The notes beneath the pieces are model-generated. The model saw only the letters and a program-made list of their open reading frames with translations. It did not search any database and had not been told where the DNA came from. Source: Cavenderia fasciculata (Eukaryota; Evosea; Eumycetozoa; Acytosteliales; Cavenderiaceae). From it: a stretch of 64,000 nucleotides of DNA. Both the position numbers and the translations under genes were made by a program. The stretch spans positions 2,232,001 through 2,296,000 of the forward strand of contig NW_004457735.1 in the NCBI RefSeq assembly GCF_000203815.1, in the 5' to 3' direction. Shown here in pieces: positions 1 to 11,734 of the stretch; position 1 is the first letter of the stretch; every line of letters begins with the position of its first letter.

Positions 1-2
1 TA

Positions 3-722
3 GGTGCATCGTATACAAAGACCGATGGATTCAACTCGATCAGTTCATTCCAGAGTAATCCAATCCTAACACCTTTAAATAGTCATGCCAACTCTTGTTC
101 GGCAGCTGTTGCAACTACTGTCGGTGCAGGCATCACTTTTACAATGTTTGGTATTACTCCACAATTGGCTATTGATTTACAAGCAGGTCTACAATTATCA
201 CGTACCTTTAATGCACAGTATTCAATGTGTCCGTGTGTATCTGCATTTGGAAACAAACAAATAGCGAATCAACTTAGTTTTGTTTGGGGACCGACAGTGT
301 CACTCACACTACTCATCTTTTCCAAGTCATGGGATATATATCCACAATCAAATACTCTTGTTAGTACATGTGATGACGCAATCGCCGACACATGTGGAAG
401 TTGCTATTGTCAAAGTTTATGGAAGTGTTGTCCATGGGCATATTGTCCAATTTGGCTGAAATATCAGTGTCTATGTATGCTTAGATACGATGGCAAGGGT
501 GTATGTGCCCAAAATGATTACTGTCCGAATTATACGTGTCGTACCGATTCAGATTGTCCCAGTGACTACACTTGTATCATCTCTCAAAACTGTAATCCAA
601 AGAATCAATGTGTACAAAAGTGTGGTCAGGTACAAGACAGTACTAGTATGACAGCTAATTTTATTGCAATAGAAGGTGGTGGTGGAAATACATCCCGTGT
701 TTTAATTTATAATGATGAATGA
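3..722 (+). CDS. Cys-rich secreted or surface protein, C-terminal part (5' end outside window)
   Basis: The reading frame is open from the window edge to a TGA at 720-722, so the start lies outside. The visible ~239 residues have no intron. The first half is a Ser/Thr/Gly-rich region with hydrophobic stretches. The second half is very rich in cysteine: clusters such as MCPCVSAFG, CGSCYCQ, WKCCPWAYC and a C-terminal run with CPNYTC, CRTDSDCPSDYTC and CNPKNQC. Such spacing is typical of disulphide-bonded extracellular modules, so the protein is probably secreted or surface-exposed. There is no membrane segment or GPI-type tail at the C terminus. I do not recognise a named family. The coding call is supported by length and composition. 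Confidence 0.75.
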   Translation, partial: GASYTKTDGFNSISSFQSNPILTPLNSHANSCSAAVATTVGAGITFTMFGITPQLAIDLQAGLQLSRTFNAQYSMCPCVSAFGNKQIANQLSFVWGPTVSLTLLIFSKSWDIYPQSNTLVSTCDDAIADTCGSCYCQSLWKCCPWAYCPIWLKYQCLCMLRYDGKGVCAQNDYCPNYTCRTDSDCPSDYTCIISQNCNPKNQCVQKCGQVQDSTSMTANFIAIEGGGGNTSRVLIYNDE

Positions 723-3700
723 TAAATGTGCACATATTAAATAAATAATAAATAATAAGTATAAAACAAAGCAAGAATTTCAAAAAGACGAGTAAAAGAT
801 AAAAAGACGAAAGAATGATCATTTTCGAGTACAGTAGTTTTTTTTCAGATTAGAAAGAGAGATATTATCTATCTTGATTGTTTGTGATTATCTTTTCTTA
901 TGAGATATATCTACGATCAGTTTGATTGTTTGAAATCTCTCTAGAGATTAAAAATAATTTGATTTGTTCTTTTTCTAAAAGTGTCTTTTGTCCGATAAGA
1001 ATGCATCTATCGTCACTTCATCCTTGTTTCAGCCATCACCCAATTCATTTAGAGAAAATGAATAACTTGCGAACCGCTCAAGCGAGAAGGCAAGGGTTCA
1101 TAATGGCTGTCTTCAGTACGATTAATATTTGTTTTCGCTTTTCGTTGGTCAAAGGTCCTTTCTCCACCCACATTTTATGAAAGCTTTCAAGTAATCATAA
1201 TGAAGCCAGCCCTACATACATATCCAATACAATGGGAATGAGAATGAGAGAAAATAACTACTTGTTCAAGAATTCATTCAAGCTCTAGATTTGATCGAAA
1301 CTGGGATATTATTAATATCGACGTTCTTGTTGTTGTGTAAAACAAACCTCTTTAAACAACGAAAAAAAACATTACCTTTTTAATTAATAAAGAGAGATCT
1401 AGAATGATGACGTTACCTTACTTCATCCCCCAGAGATAAAAATATCTTGATAGATCTAAAGAAAGTGACATCACATCAATTGTGTGTTCTTAATTTGTAC
1501 ATTGTTGATCTATTTCTTGTCTGTTGGTGTGTTGGTTGGAATGTCCCGATGACACAATATCAACTAAATATATTAATTAATTGACCCTAAGAATACCCAT
1601 CACCCATTAATAAACAACAGTACAACCCAAAAATAAATCCTGTACAACAAAACACTCGACTTTTGAAAAGTCATCCACAACTATGCAATCGAAAAAAACA
1701 TGGCAGTTGCGGAGGCAGAAGCCCCTCAAAACGAGTTAAAAAACAGTTGGATTTGGCCATCCCCTTCTGAGTTTTTTTGGAATGCGTGATGGTGTAGGCT
1801 GCGCACGATCCCCTCTTCTGCATTTTGCACCTATTCTGCTTTGCAGAGCTTTTATTTTTATCTTTCGGTTAAGGTCCTGTCCGCGGCATATAGTGTCGCT
1901 TTATAAACACTCATGCGTCCATTCATTTTGGTAGTGATACATAGGTAAACATATTTATATATATACAACAGAAGAAACAACATATAACGAGAACAACAAC
2001 AACAACAACGACGAAGACACAGACAGAGACATATATCTTCGGTCCGTTTAAGAACCATTGTTGATTATTCTTTATTCTTTTTTTGTTGTTCTTAAGAAGG
2101 GGTTCAATTCCCGCATATCCATATCACACAACACACAATCAAATCTATTATTATTATCAACGTTTTTTTACTTTTTTAGACATCGCTGTTGCGAAGATCT
2201 CCAAACCAACCAAACAAACAAACAAACAATACCCACACTTTTTCGTGTGCCACCACCAACTCCATCTTCATCTTATCGTTCATTGTCATTGTCCAATACC
2301 CAGACAAACAAACAACAAATCTACAATAACAATTATTATAATTATAATAATCAAACAATCATTGTCCAACAACAACAAACAAGGTAGGTTCGTTTGTTCA
2401 TTCATTGTATTCAATCAAGCAAGAGTAGACAACGACGGTAAGACAAGACAACAACACCAATTATTATTAGTACTACTTGGCGATGATGGACACGGACACC
2501 ATCCCCGTAAAAAAAAAAGGAGAGGAGGGGCTCGCAACGAGAAAATGATCACTACTGTTGCGTATTGGGTACATGTACAAAAAAACAAAAAACTTGTGGT
2601 GGTTCACGTGTTTTGAGAACAAAACGCAACAGGGTCTGTGCGCTCCCTTTTTGTTGGATGACGATATCAAATTAATTAATCAAACTGGCTGGATTAATTT
2701 ATATATCTCCGCGTTATCCGTTTCGCAGGGCGTTTCTTCTTCTTGTGTTTTGTTGTGTTGTTCATATTCTCACAATCATTTTTCATACATCCTGCAAAGC
2801 AACAGCAAACCTTCTTCCTCTACACAAAGATGCCGGTGGTACCTTCGCTTTGAATTCGCTGTTATTCATCAACCCACTTCTCCTCCACCCAACTTCTATT
2901 TTCTATTTAAACTACTTGTCCATTTTATATTTTATATGATTGATTAGTTGGTACTACTATTTATATAAATAACAACAACAATACATACATTGAAAAAGTC
3001 AACCTTCCTTCAACCCAAGTTACAAACCTTCAACACAACCAACAACCAACATCCCGATATCATTCGACACCCACTTTTACAAAAAGACTTTGGTTTTTGC
3101 ATTGGGAAGTAGGAAGGAAGTAGTCAGTAGGTGTTTGATACTAGTGGTCGTATACAAAGAGATCGAATCGATTCACCATTCATTCATTCATTCATTCATA
3201 TTCTTCAACGAAACATCAACATCAACAAAACATCTAAAAGTAGTATTTTATATATCACATACATATTCTCTCTATTTTTGTGCACACTGTGTCGACTACT
3301 TCTACTAGAACCTTGTTTGTTTACTGTTCGATCACAGTATTCATCAGATGTATAGTGCTGCTCGATAACTTTTTTTGTTTTCTCGACTGTTCAATCAAAC
3401 AGACAGAACAGATCTGGGTTGTGGTTGGCCCACACCACAAAACACAACTTCAAGAAGGGGTGATTCGAGGTGCTGGGTTTTTTAGAATGCGGAACACCCC
3501 CAGCACCTCCTGGCCTGATGTTAATGGTTTGGTTGGGGGTGTTCTGATGGTACCAGTACCCAACTTTATGCATTCATTTGTGCACCATAAACAAACCTTT
3601 ATAAAAACCTCCACATTTCTTTAAATAACAACAACACACACAGAGATAGTGTTTATTTTTAATTAATCAATACTGTCGTTGATAGCCTCTACTTCTTTTT

Positions 3701-4006
3701 TTATATAATATATATATAATATATACAACTCTCACATCGTGGCATTATACAATTCTATTGTAACCAACATCATCAACACCATCATTCATACAGGGAATCA
3801 AACCAATCTTTTGTATAACCCACAACACAACAACCACAATAGTATTGTTTCCCCTTTGTACACTTTCTTTTAATCTTATTCCATTTCATTGGTGTTGTTG
3901 TTGTTGTTGTTGATACACCCCACACAAAATCTACTATTTATTTATATATATTGACTCTTTTGTAATTTAATTTTCCAACTCAACAAATATAGATTTTTTT
4001 TAAAAA
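723..4006. other. Gene-free stretch, 3.3 kb
   Basis: No convincing coding region. The open frames here (for example 2083-2616 +) are low-complexity or mixed-composition and lack gene-like codon use. The stretch holds somewhat GC-richer islands near 960-1190, 1690-1870 and 3410-3560, CAA/GTT repeats, a short palindrome (1658-1672) and the inverted-repeat cluster listed separately. A CACCCCACACA stretch at about 3916-3927, some 80 bp before the next start codon, resembles the G-box bound by dictyostelid GBF, but this is weak. It probably contains the promoter and a long leader of the gene at 4007. Confidence 0.5.
3419..3556. other. Cluster of inverted repeats, candidate structured RNA or leader
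   Basis: Three inverted repeats lie in 140 bp. TTGTGGT (3419-3425) pairs with ACCACAA (3434-3440). An 11-base arm, GAGGTGCTGGG (3467-3477), pairs perfectly with 3499-3509. A 10-base arm, GAACACCCCC (3492-3501), pairs perfectly with 3535-3544. The last two overlap at 3499-3501, so the two stems compete. No open frame explains the pattern. It could be a structured untranslated leader, a small RNA gene or a protein-binding site. Confidence 0.35.
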
Positions 4007-6077
4007 ATGGAAGAAGATAATAATATCGATTCCAATCCTATAACTCCAGCTGGAACTGGAGCTCGTTCAACACCAACAACCCCACGCGGTCAAATATCAA
4101 GTCCAAGTGACATAGGATCACCAAATCCATTCAGTGGCGATGAAGATGACAATACTTCAGTATCATCTTCAGAGAGTGAAACTCTTGGAGTTGTCATTCC
4201 AACCAAATCAAAACAAGATTTAGTATGTATAAATTGAATATTTATATTTATATTTTAATTTTGGAAAAACAAATTATTTATATATTTATTATTATTTTTG
4301 ATAGAGTTTAAAAATAGATGAAATTAGAAGATCAAAAGATAATTTCCCATTGGCAGAAGGAGAAAAGAGTGTTAGACTACGTCCAAGAAGTTCAAGTGTA
4401 AATGGAGGACAACAAGAAAAAGAAAAAGATACCAACAACAACAACAATAATAATAATAATAATACAAGTAATCAAAATATAGAAGAAATCATTACGGTTA
4501 GTGGTGGATCAAGAACACCAAGAAATCCAATGGTTGATTTAACATCGACGATTAAAAAGAGTGATAGTGATTCATCGATTGAAGTCGATGAAGATGATGA
4601 AGATGAAGAGGATTATGACGAGAATGATGATGATGCCGACAATGACACGATCAAAAATGAAAAGGGACATACTGAAATGCACGAATTGTCCGAAGACAAG
4701 ATCAAAGGTCAAAAGGAAAGAGATGAAGCCAAAAAGATTAATAACCGTCGTCTTCAATTGCACTGGGCCACTCATCTTGCCGAAGTGTCATTGGAATATG
4801 GAAAGGTTACGATTGTAGCGTTGGTAGCATGCATCATTATGATTATCTTGGCATATGGTTTTTCAACACAGTCTTGGATCAAACGTGGTAATGGAACAAC
4901 CGACTATTTCTACAAAAACAGTGTGACGGTGTTGACATCGACCTTTTTCATCATTGGTCTTGCCATCTTTACCGGTATCCAGTTTTGGGCGGTCTTTGGT
5001 ATGAAACGTATGCTACAAACCAAGTTTTACTTGTGGGTGGTGGCAGCGATTGGGTTGTTCCTCGTCGTACCATGGGGTATGAATGCAGGAGACCAATCGT
5101 ACTGGTACTGGCTCGGTGACGTCTTGTTGTTGATTATTGGATACACTGGATTGTGCTTTGTCATGGGATACGTCGGAAAGAGCTATCAAACCAACCCCGA
5201 ACGTATCAAAAACGGGTTCGCCTTTCTCGGCACCGAGTTGCTCGTATCTGCCTGTGCTCTTGCATACGGTATGTTTTTGATCCAACTCTACTCCAACTTT
5301 TCCAATGTCTCCAAGATTGCATGGCGTCTTTTGGTGCATCCAATCTACTTTGAAATATTCATGATGATTCCAGTACGTCTGCTAGTCACCAAGCAAATGG
5401 AACGCAAGGGTGTCAATATTATGCACAGTCTTGCCGTCGTCCATGCACAGGCTCATATCTCCACCCTCGGACGTATGATGATTTCAACTATCAACCAGAC
5501 CGAGTTTACCATCGTGTCTGTCCTGCTCCTCAATATCGGCAAGCTCGTGTTCCGTTCGTCTGTCCAACTGCGTGACCGTCTCGCCTCCAACATGATCTCC
5601 AAGATCACACATCACGAACACAAAGAATCCAAAAAGTTTGTTAGAGCCGTCGGCATGTACACCGAAATGATTATGGAGAACTCGTCCATCCCAGCCTCTG
5701 CCTTTACCATGTGGGTATTCTACGATAACCGTGGTCTCTTTTTCTTCCCATACCCCGATGGAGGTACTTTTACCCTCGGCGAGGCTGCTCTCAACTCGTT
5801 CATCCAATTGATCGGTGCCTTTGTATTTGATATCATCACTCTATGGATCAACGAGCGTTACTTTGGTCTACCACTCGAACGTGCCTGGAAAAAGATGCGT
5901 GAGAATTGGGCTCCCTTCTTTGGCTTCCTCATCTATGGTATTGCCACCATGGGTATGGGTGGTATCATTTGGATGGCTTGCAAACTCCCTCGTTTCGTCA
6001 CTTGTTCAAGTCACGACGTTTGCAGTTGTAAATTTGTTGAAGATTGTCAAGAATTTATTGATACTCGTTTATCTTAA
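4007..6077 (+). CDS. Large polytopic membrane protein, unknown function
   Basis: Two exons, 4007-4222 and 4305-6077, are joined across an 82-base phase-0 intron (GTATGT...GATAG) to give about 662 residues. The start is the ATG after an A-rich leader. The first ~225 residues are disordered and polar: Ser/Thr/Pro-rich, an Asn tract, and acidic runs of Asp and Glu. From about residue 240 to the end there are seven to nine hydrophobic segments, beginning with VTIVALVACIIMIILAYGF and ending with FFGFLIYGIATMGMGGIIWM. The short tail is Cys-rich (CSSHDVCSCKFVEDC). Codon use shifts to a C-richer, more biased style in the membrane half, as expected of a well-expressed gene. I know of no named family for it; a dictyostelid-specific membrane protein is an inference. 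Confidence 0.85.
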
Positions 6078-6199
6078 ACAACAACAAAGTATAAACAAAC
6101 AATCAATCATTATATAACTTTTTTATTTATTTCCAAAAAATTTTCCCCAATATACAACATACATACATACATACATACATACATACATACATACATACA

Positions 6200-6234
<35 letters not shown>

Positions 6235-6788
6235 TATATATTAATAACCATTAATAATAAGAATCAAAAACCAAACTCAACCAAACAACCAACTATATGA
6301 TCCAGAATGTAATTTTTCAAAAAGTACCAGAATATATATTTAACAATAATCTCTCAACTTATGGAACAACATACAAACCCAACAACAACCATTTATTGTA
6401 TTGTTCTATGACAAACACAAACAAAACATTTTACATTTTTTCTATCTTGTGACAGAAAAAGAAACAACCACTTCCTTATCTTCATTATTATGGTTATTAT
6501 TAATAAAGAGGCATAATAAAATTATTTTTTTCCCCCCCTAAATATATATAATATTTATAATATTATATTCTATTGTCTATATATTTATATTTATAATCAT
6601 TATTATTACTATTGTGATTGTTGGAAACAAAAGGATGGATGACTTTTTAAAAAATAATTTTTTTTTTTTTTGGTGAATTAATTTTTGAGAGTGTGATGAT
6701 GTTCAAGCTTCGCAATTTATTTTACTATCTGCTGTAATTTAGAACAAATAATAATAATAATATAATATAGAAATAATAAGAGAATAGA
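6078..6788. other. Intergenic region, 0.7 kb
   Basis: AT-rich spacer between two genes on the same strand. It holds the ACAT microsatellite listed separately and several A or T homopolymers. No coding region is seen. It probably carries the 3' end of the upstream gene and the promoter of psmC2. Confidence 0.5.
6156..6230. repeat. (ACAT)n microsatellite
   Basis: About 18 nearly uninterrupted copies of the tetranucleotide ACAT/CATA run through this interval, which then turns into a TATA-rich tract. It lies about 80 bp after the stop codon of the membrane protein gene. Confidence 0.95.
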
Positions 6789-8470
6789 ATGGTGAATAAA
6801 GAAGATATCGAAGATGATATGATTAATGAAGTCGCACCAAAGGCTTTAGATGAAGGTGATATTGCTTTATTAAAGTCTTATGTAAGTTGTTTTGAAAGAA
6901 TAGAATAGAATAGAATATAGAACAACTCTCTCTCTCTGCTGAGATGATTATAATAATAATAATAATCATCAGAGAGATCAGATGTTCTTAGATATATATA
7001 AATTGTAGTAATAAGAAGAGGAAGAAAGATTACTTACTTGTATTATGATATACTCTTATATTTATATATTTATTTAGGGTGTTGGACCATACACAAAATC
7101 AATAAAAGATTTGGAAGATGATATTAAAAAGATGACTGCAAAAGTTAATGAGATTTGTGGTATTAAAGAATCAGATACAGGTATTGCACCACCAAGTCAA
7201 TGGGATTTAGTTGTAGATAAGACTTCAATCAATGAAGAACCACCTTTGCAAGTATGTGATCACAGATAACAATAGTAGTAGTAGTAGTAGTGATAGTTGT
7301 TGTTGTTTACAATATTAATAACTATTATCATCTTATTATTTAGGTTGCAAGATGTACAAAAATTATTAATCCAGGAACACAAAATGCTAAATATATTATT
7401 ACAGTTAAACAAATTGCAAAGTTTGTTGTAGCTTTGGGTGATAAACTTTCTCCAACTGATGTTGAAGAAGGTATTAGAGTTGGGTAAATATATATAAAGA
7501 CAAATACAAATAATAGATAGATAAAAAAATGTTATATTAACTCTTTTATATTCTACTTTTTTTTACTTTTTCTATCTATATATATTTTTAGTGTTGATAG
7601 AAATAAATATCAAATTCAAATACCATTACCACCAAAGATTGATGCATCAGTAACAATGATGCAAGTAGAAGAGAAACCAGATATTACATACAAAGATGTT
7701 GGTGGATGTAAAGAACAAATCGAAAAGTTGAGAGAAGTCGTAGAAATGCCATTGTTGCATCCAGAAAAGTTTGTCAATCTCGGTATCGATCCACCAAAGG
7801 GTGTTTGATGTACGGTCCACCAGGTACCGGAAAGACATTGTGTGCTCGTGCCGTTGCCAACCGTACCGACGCTGCATTTGTACGTGTCATTGGTAGTGAA
7901 TTGGTGCAAAAGTATGTTGGTGAAGGTGCACGTATGGTACGTGATCTCTTCCAAATGGCTCGTTCCAAAAAGGCTTGTATTATCTTTTTCGATGAAGTCG
8001 ATGCTATCGGTGGTGCCCGTTTCGATGATGGTGCCGGTGGTGACAATGAAGTACAACGTACAATGCTCGAGTTGATCAATCAATTGGATGGTTTTGATCC
8101 ACGTGGTAACATCAAGGTTCTCATGGCCACCAATCGTCCAGATACCCTCGATCCTGCCCTTCTCCGTCCAGGTCGTCTCGATAGAAAGGTAGAGTTTGGT
8201 TTGCCAGACCTCGAAGGTCGTGCTCACATTTTCACCATCCACGCAAAGACAATGAGCTGTTCTCGTGATATTCGTTTCGAACTTTTGGCTCGTCTCTGTC
8301 CAAACTCTACAGGTGCCGATATTCGTTCCGTTTGTACAGAAGCCGGTATGTTTGCCATTCGTGCTCGTAGAAAGATCGTCACTGAAAAGGATTTCCTCGA
8401 AGCTATCGACAAGGTTATTAAATCTTATGCTAAATTCTCTGCTACTCCAAAGTATATGGTTTACAACTAA
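6789..8470 (+). CDS. psmC2: 26S proteasome regulatory ATPase Rpt1 (subunit 7), with an apparent one-base frameshift
   Basis: One of the six AAA+ ATPases of the 19S base, which unfold ubiquitinated substrates and feed them into the 20S core. Four exons: 6789-6881, 7078-7251, 7344-7483 and 7592-8470, about 428 residues, the usual Rpt1 length. The N-terminal coiled coil and OB region come first, then Walker A (GPPGTGKT), Walker B (IIFFDEVDA), the sensor/arginine-finger region ([13 protein letters not shown]) and the C terminus [12 protein letters not shown], close to human PSMC2. Just before Walker A the frame breaks: at 7800-7810 the sequence reads GGT GTT TGA TG, where family conservation predicts Gly-Val-Leu-Met, i.e. 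one more T. Everything else is intact, so a sequencing or assembly error is likelier than a pseudogene. That is an inference. Confidence 0.93.
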
Positions 8471-8692
8471 AAACAAAAAAACAAAATAATAATAATCATT
8501 ATTTTAAATTGTTTAATAATCAATTTAATGTATACAATAATAATAATATAATATAAAAAAAAAACCAATACCTTATTCTTTTTAATAAATTCATTAATCT
8601 AAAATCAATCAAATAATTAGGAATAATTGGTACGAGTATTAATTATGTACAAAAATGATGGATAATGAAATACAGATAATTCCATCATTTAT

Positions 8693-9534
8693 TTATTTCG
8701 ATCGGTCGTTTGTTGTCGTTGTAGATGTAGTGATATCTTTCTCTATATATTCTTCTTCTTCTTCCTCATCATTTCCATTGTTGTTCTTTTGTTTTTTAAT
8801 TGATTGAGGAATGGTATCATCATCATCATTATTATTATTTCCATCATTTCCAAGTTCCAATTCCTCTTCTTGGTCATTATCTTCCAATTGTCTCTTTTTT
8901 AATAATCTTTTTAATTCCTTTTTCTTTTTCTTTATATTTGTATAATGTAATAGTTTTGAACATGGATAACATAACATTACTTTAACCAATGCACTCTTTT
9001 CAACTTTTGATTCAATGTATGTAAATGGTACCTATAATCATCAATATTGATTAATTAATCAAAAGGGTTATAAGAGAGAGTTTTGGTTTGTTTACATACC
9101 TCATAACTATTTAATGAATCATCATTACAAGTACACTTTACATTTGCACACATAAACTGTCCTTTACCACTAATAACCTCTGCTTCTACTCTCCATCGTA
9201 GACCTATTTGACCTGTTTTGTATTGTGAGAGATCAATGATGGCATACTCTTTAAACAGTCGATCATAGTACTTTTTAGCCAACTGTTTCTCCCAATTCTC
9301 TTGATCGTTGGCATCCTCTTCATCGTCACGTATAAATTGATGATTGTCTCGTAGTACTTGATGATCGGATCGGTATCCTCTATAGTCATACTTTTGTTTC
9401 TGTTCTGGTGTCCCATGAAAGTAAAGATAATTACTGATAAACCTTTTATGTTTATCAAGTGATACAGTACTCTTATCACTACTACTACTACTACTACTAC
9501 TACCTTTCTTTTCTATTTGTTCTTTAGATGTCAT
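8693..9534 (-). CDS. fra10ac1: FRA10AC1-family nuclear protein
   Basis: Two exons on the minus strand, 9100-9534 and 8693-9031, with a 68-base intron (GTATGT...TATAG), give 257 residues. The core matches the FRA10AC1 family: HKRFISNYLYFHG near the N terminus, then YYDRLFKEYAIIDLSQYK and LRWRVEAEVISGKGQF, a Cys pair (CANVKCTC), and across the splice site SALVKVMLCYPCSKLLHY with a second Cys pair. The paired CxxC-like motifs suggest a zinc-binding fold. The last ~70 residues are a Lys-rich then acidic, Asn-rich low-complexity tail. Human FRA10AC1 is nuclear and has been found with spliceosomes; a splicing role here is inferred from family membership. The gene converges on psmC2, with 222 bp between the stop codons. 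Confidence 0.88.
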
Positions 9535-9935
9535 TTTGTATACAAATCAAATAATGATGATTGTTCACATTCATTAATCACATCTCTCCAGATGAAAAGT
9601 ATTTAAAAGAATTCAACAGAATGAAATAATAAGTTTAAGTTAATTGTGATATATAATATATAATATCTATAATTAATTAATGTGTTTGTTTGTTGACAAC
9701 AAGCTAAGCTCGTAACACGAGATCTACTAATATAAATATCATGGATTAATCAATGGCAATGGGCAATCAACTCGAGTTACGAAAAGGTTTACGACTCTTT
9801 CTCCACCTCCACATCTTACCTCGCTATTATTTGATCGTTAGCTAAACCGGTTTGATGCTAAATCCCAAACGGGGTCGTCAGTTGGATCTCTCTAGAGCCA
9901 AAAGACTTTACTCGCATGCCTCGCCTTGTTTGGCA

Positions 9936-9951
9936 TCGTAATCGATTACGA
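9936..9951. repeat. Perfect 16-base palindrome
   Basis: TCGTAATCGATTACGA is identical on both strands, centred on ATCGAT. It lies in a GC-richer island between divergent genes. It could be a binding site for a dimeric factor; nothing else supports a function. Confidence 0.5.
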
Positions 9952-10845
9952 CAACTACAACAAGCATTTTATTTGAAGAGTGGTTCGAATGAAACCGAGT
10001 AAAATATCTGGTCTATGTCACTGTCAATTTAGGTTGATCAGGTGCCATCATCTACTTTTGTAATTTTGTTTAAACAAACACACACGGAACAGATAGACAG
10101 ATAGGCAGAGAAAGATACAAAATAGTTTAATTAGACAACAGACAGACTTTTAGAATCATCATTTTGAACTCAATCTCTGACTACTATCTGCTTCCAAGGA
10201 TTATTTATTTATATACTTTATTTATTTTTATATACATTATTTATATACTTTATGTATTTATAGCCTTAGTTTCTCACAACTAGGTTCTCTATTTATTATT
10301 TATTTATTTATTTTCATAAATACCCAACCAACCAACTAAAAGATAGTCAAGTTCCTTCCTGGTTAATTTTAAAGAGGTAAGAAGATTTGGATGGAAAATT
10401 CCTTCCTTTCTTAAAGATGTTGGTGTTGGCTTGGCCACTTGGTTGGTGTATACACAAATCGATTGTTGCCACCAATCGATGGAATCACCCAACACCACCC
10501 GCCCGACATAGGGATCACTATTTTTTTCAGCTCCACAAAATTCTGATCAGAGCGGCGGTCGAGTGATGTTGGGATATTTCCCCATATATAAGATTTTTTA
10601 TCAAACTGGCTATTACTACTACTGCTACCCTCCCCTCCAATAACTTTATTAATCACATATACGAAATCCATCATCTATCCATCTTCAAGTGAATATTATA
10701 TTATATTATATTGTACCCTCATTATTCTAAATTACTTTGAACTAGAGAAGAATTGTAAAGTAGTAGTAGAAAGGTTGGTATCAACATCAGTAGCAGTCAA
10801 TATTATCACAAAGAGAAAAAAAAGAGATAATTTAACTTCCAACGT

Positions 10846-10875
10846 CTCACCCCCTTAAAGTCGGTGGGGGGTGAG
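10846..10875. repeat. 9-bp G/C-rich hairpin
   Basis: CTCACCCCC (10846-10854) and GGGGGTGAG (10867-10875) are perfectly complementary around a 12-base loop, in otherwise AT-rich spacer about 860 bp before the next start codon. CACCC/GGGTG blocks like this also resemble dictyostelid G-box sites, so a protein-binding role is an alternative to an RNA hairpin. Confidence 0.4.
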
Positions 10876-11734
10876 TGGTATAGGAAATGAATCACCCGTA
10901 CATTGACCCCATGGTTGGAGAGATAAAGATGGATGGAAAGAATTTTCCAATTTTGATCAATTATTAGTCTTTATCAAACAACACCGATCGATCCCATCTC
11001 CTCCCTCCTTCCCTCCCTCCCTCCCTCGATCATGTCTCTATTCATCAAAATTCCCTTAACCTTCCACCCACTCACTCCCACCACGCTTCATGAACTTGAT
11101 GATGCTGGTGACTAGATAAGATATAAAGTAGGGAGGGGGTATGGTAGAAACCATCATTAATGAATGATGTGTTTGTTGTCTTTTTCATAACTGCTGTTCA
11201 ATCATTTTCAATTAATTTATTTTCTTTTAAAACCTACATGCTGTAACTTTTCAAAAAAAAAAAACTCTATATCTCGATAATATTCAATCATAACTGCCCT
11301 CTCTCTCTAGTAACAGCATCACATCGTCAACATTGGTTGGAGGGAATCAATCTATAATATAATAATAAACCCAACAGACAAGACATCACCTGACCAACCA
11401 ACCAAACAACCAAAAAGAGGATCTTTAAATTATATAGTTATCATCATCAACATCAACCATATCATATCATACAATACACTTACTTGTACTACTATTATTA
11501 TATTACTACTACTACATATATATATAATTAATCAATCAATTCTAATATTATTATCATCCATCATAATTACAACAGTTTTAAACAAGAGACAGAGATAAAA
11601 AGATATACTATTAGAGATATAAATCTATACACAATTGAATCAAAACGTGGGTCGATTTTAATATTCAACATTTCATTTATCTACTACGTACCCGTGACAT
11701 TGTTGTTATTGTCTCATCAATAGCTATTAATACC

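Larger units (their letters stand above)
9535..11734. other. Gene-free stretch, 2.2 kb
   Basis: No convincing coding region. A relatively GC-rich island at about 9690-10040 contains a perfect 16-base palindrome (9936-9951). Further on there is a 9-bp G/C hairpin (10846-10875), a CCCT-type tract near 11000-11030, and AT-rich sequence leading to the start codon at 11735. The minus-strand frames at 10304-10674 have no protein-like features. It lies between two divergent genes, so it probably holds both promoters and a long leader. Confidence 0.45.

Noticed and set aside
926-1180. 84-codon open frame
   Set aside because: No homology-like features; basic, Ser-rich mixture. The GC island may matter, but not clearly as protein.
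2098-2114. GGTTCAATTCC resembling a tRNA T-loop/B-box
   Set aside because: Only three stem pairs form, and there is no A-box, acceptor stem or anticodon arm upstream.
2083-2616. 177-codon open frame in the first gene-free region
   Set aside because: The product is Tyr/His/Gln/Asn-rich from repeats, shifts character along its length and has no domain; a chance frame through low-complexity DNA.
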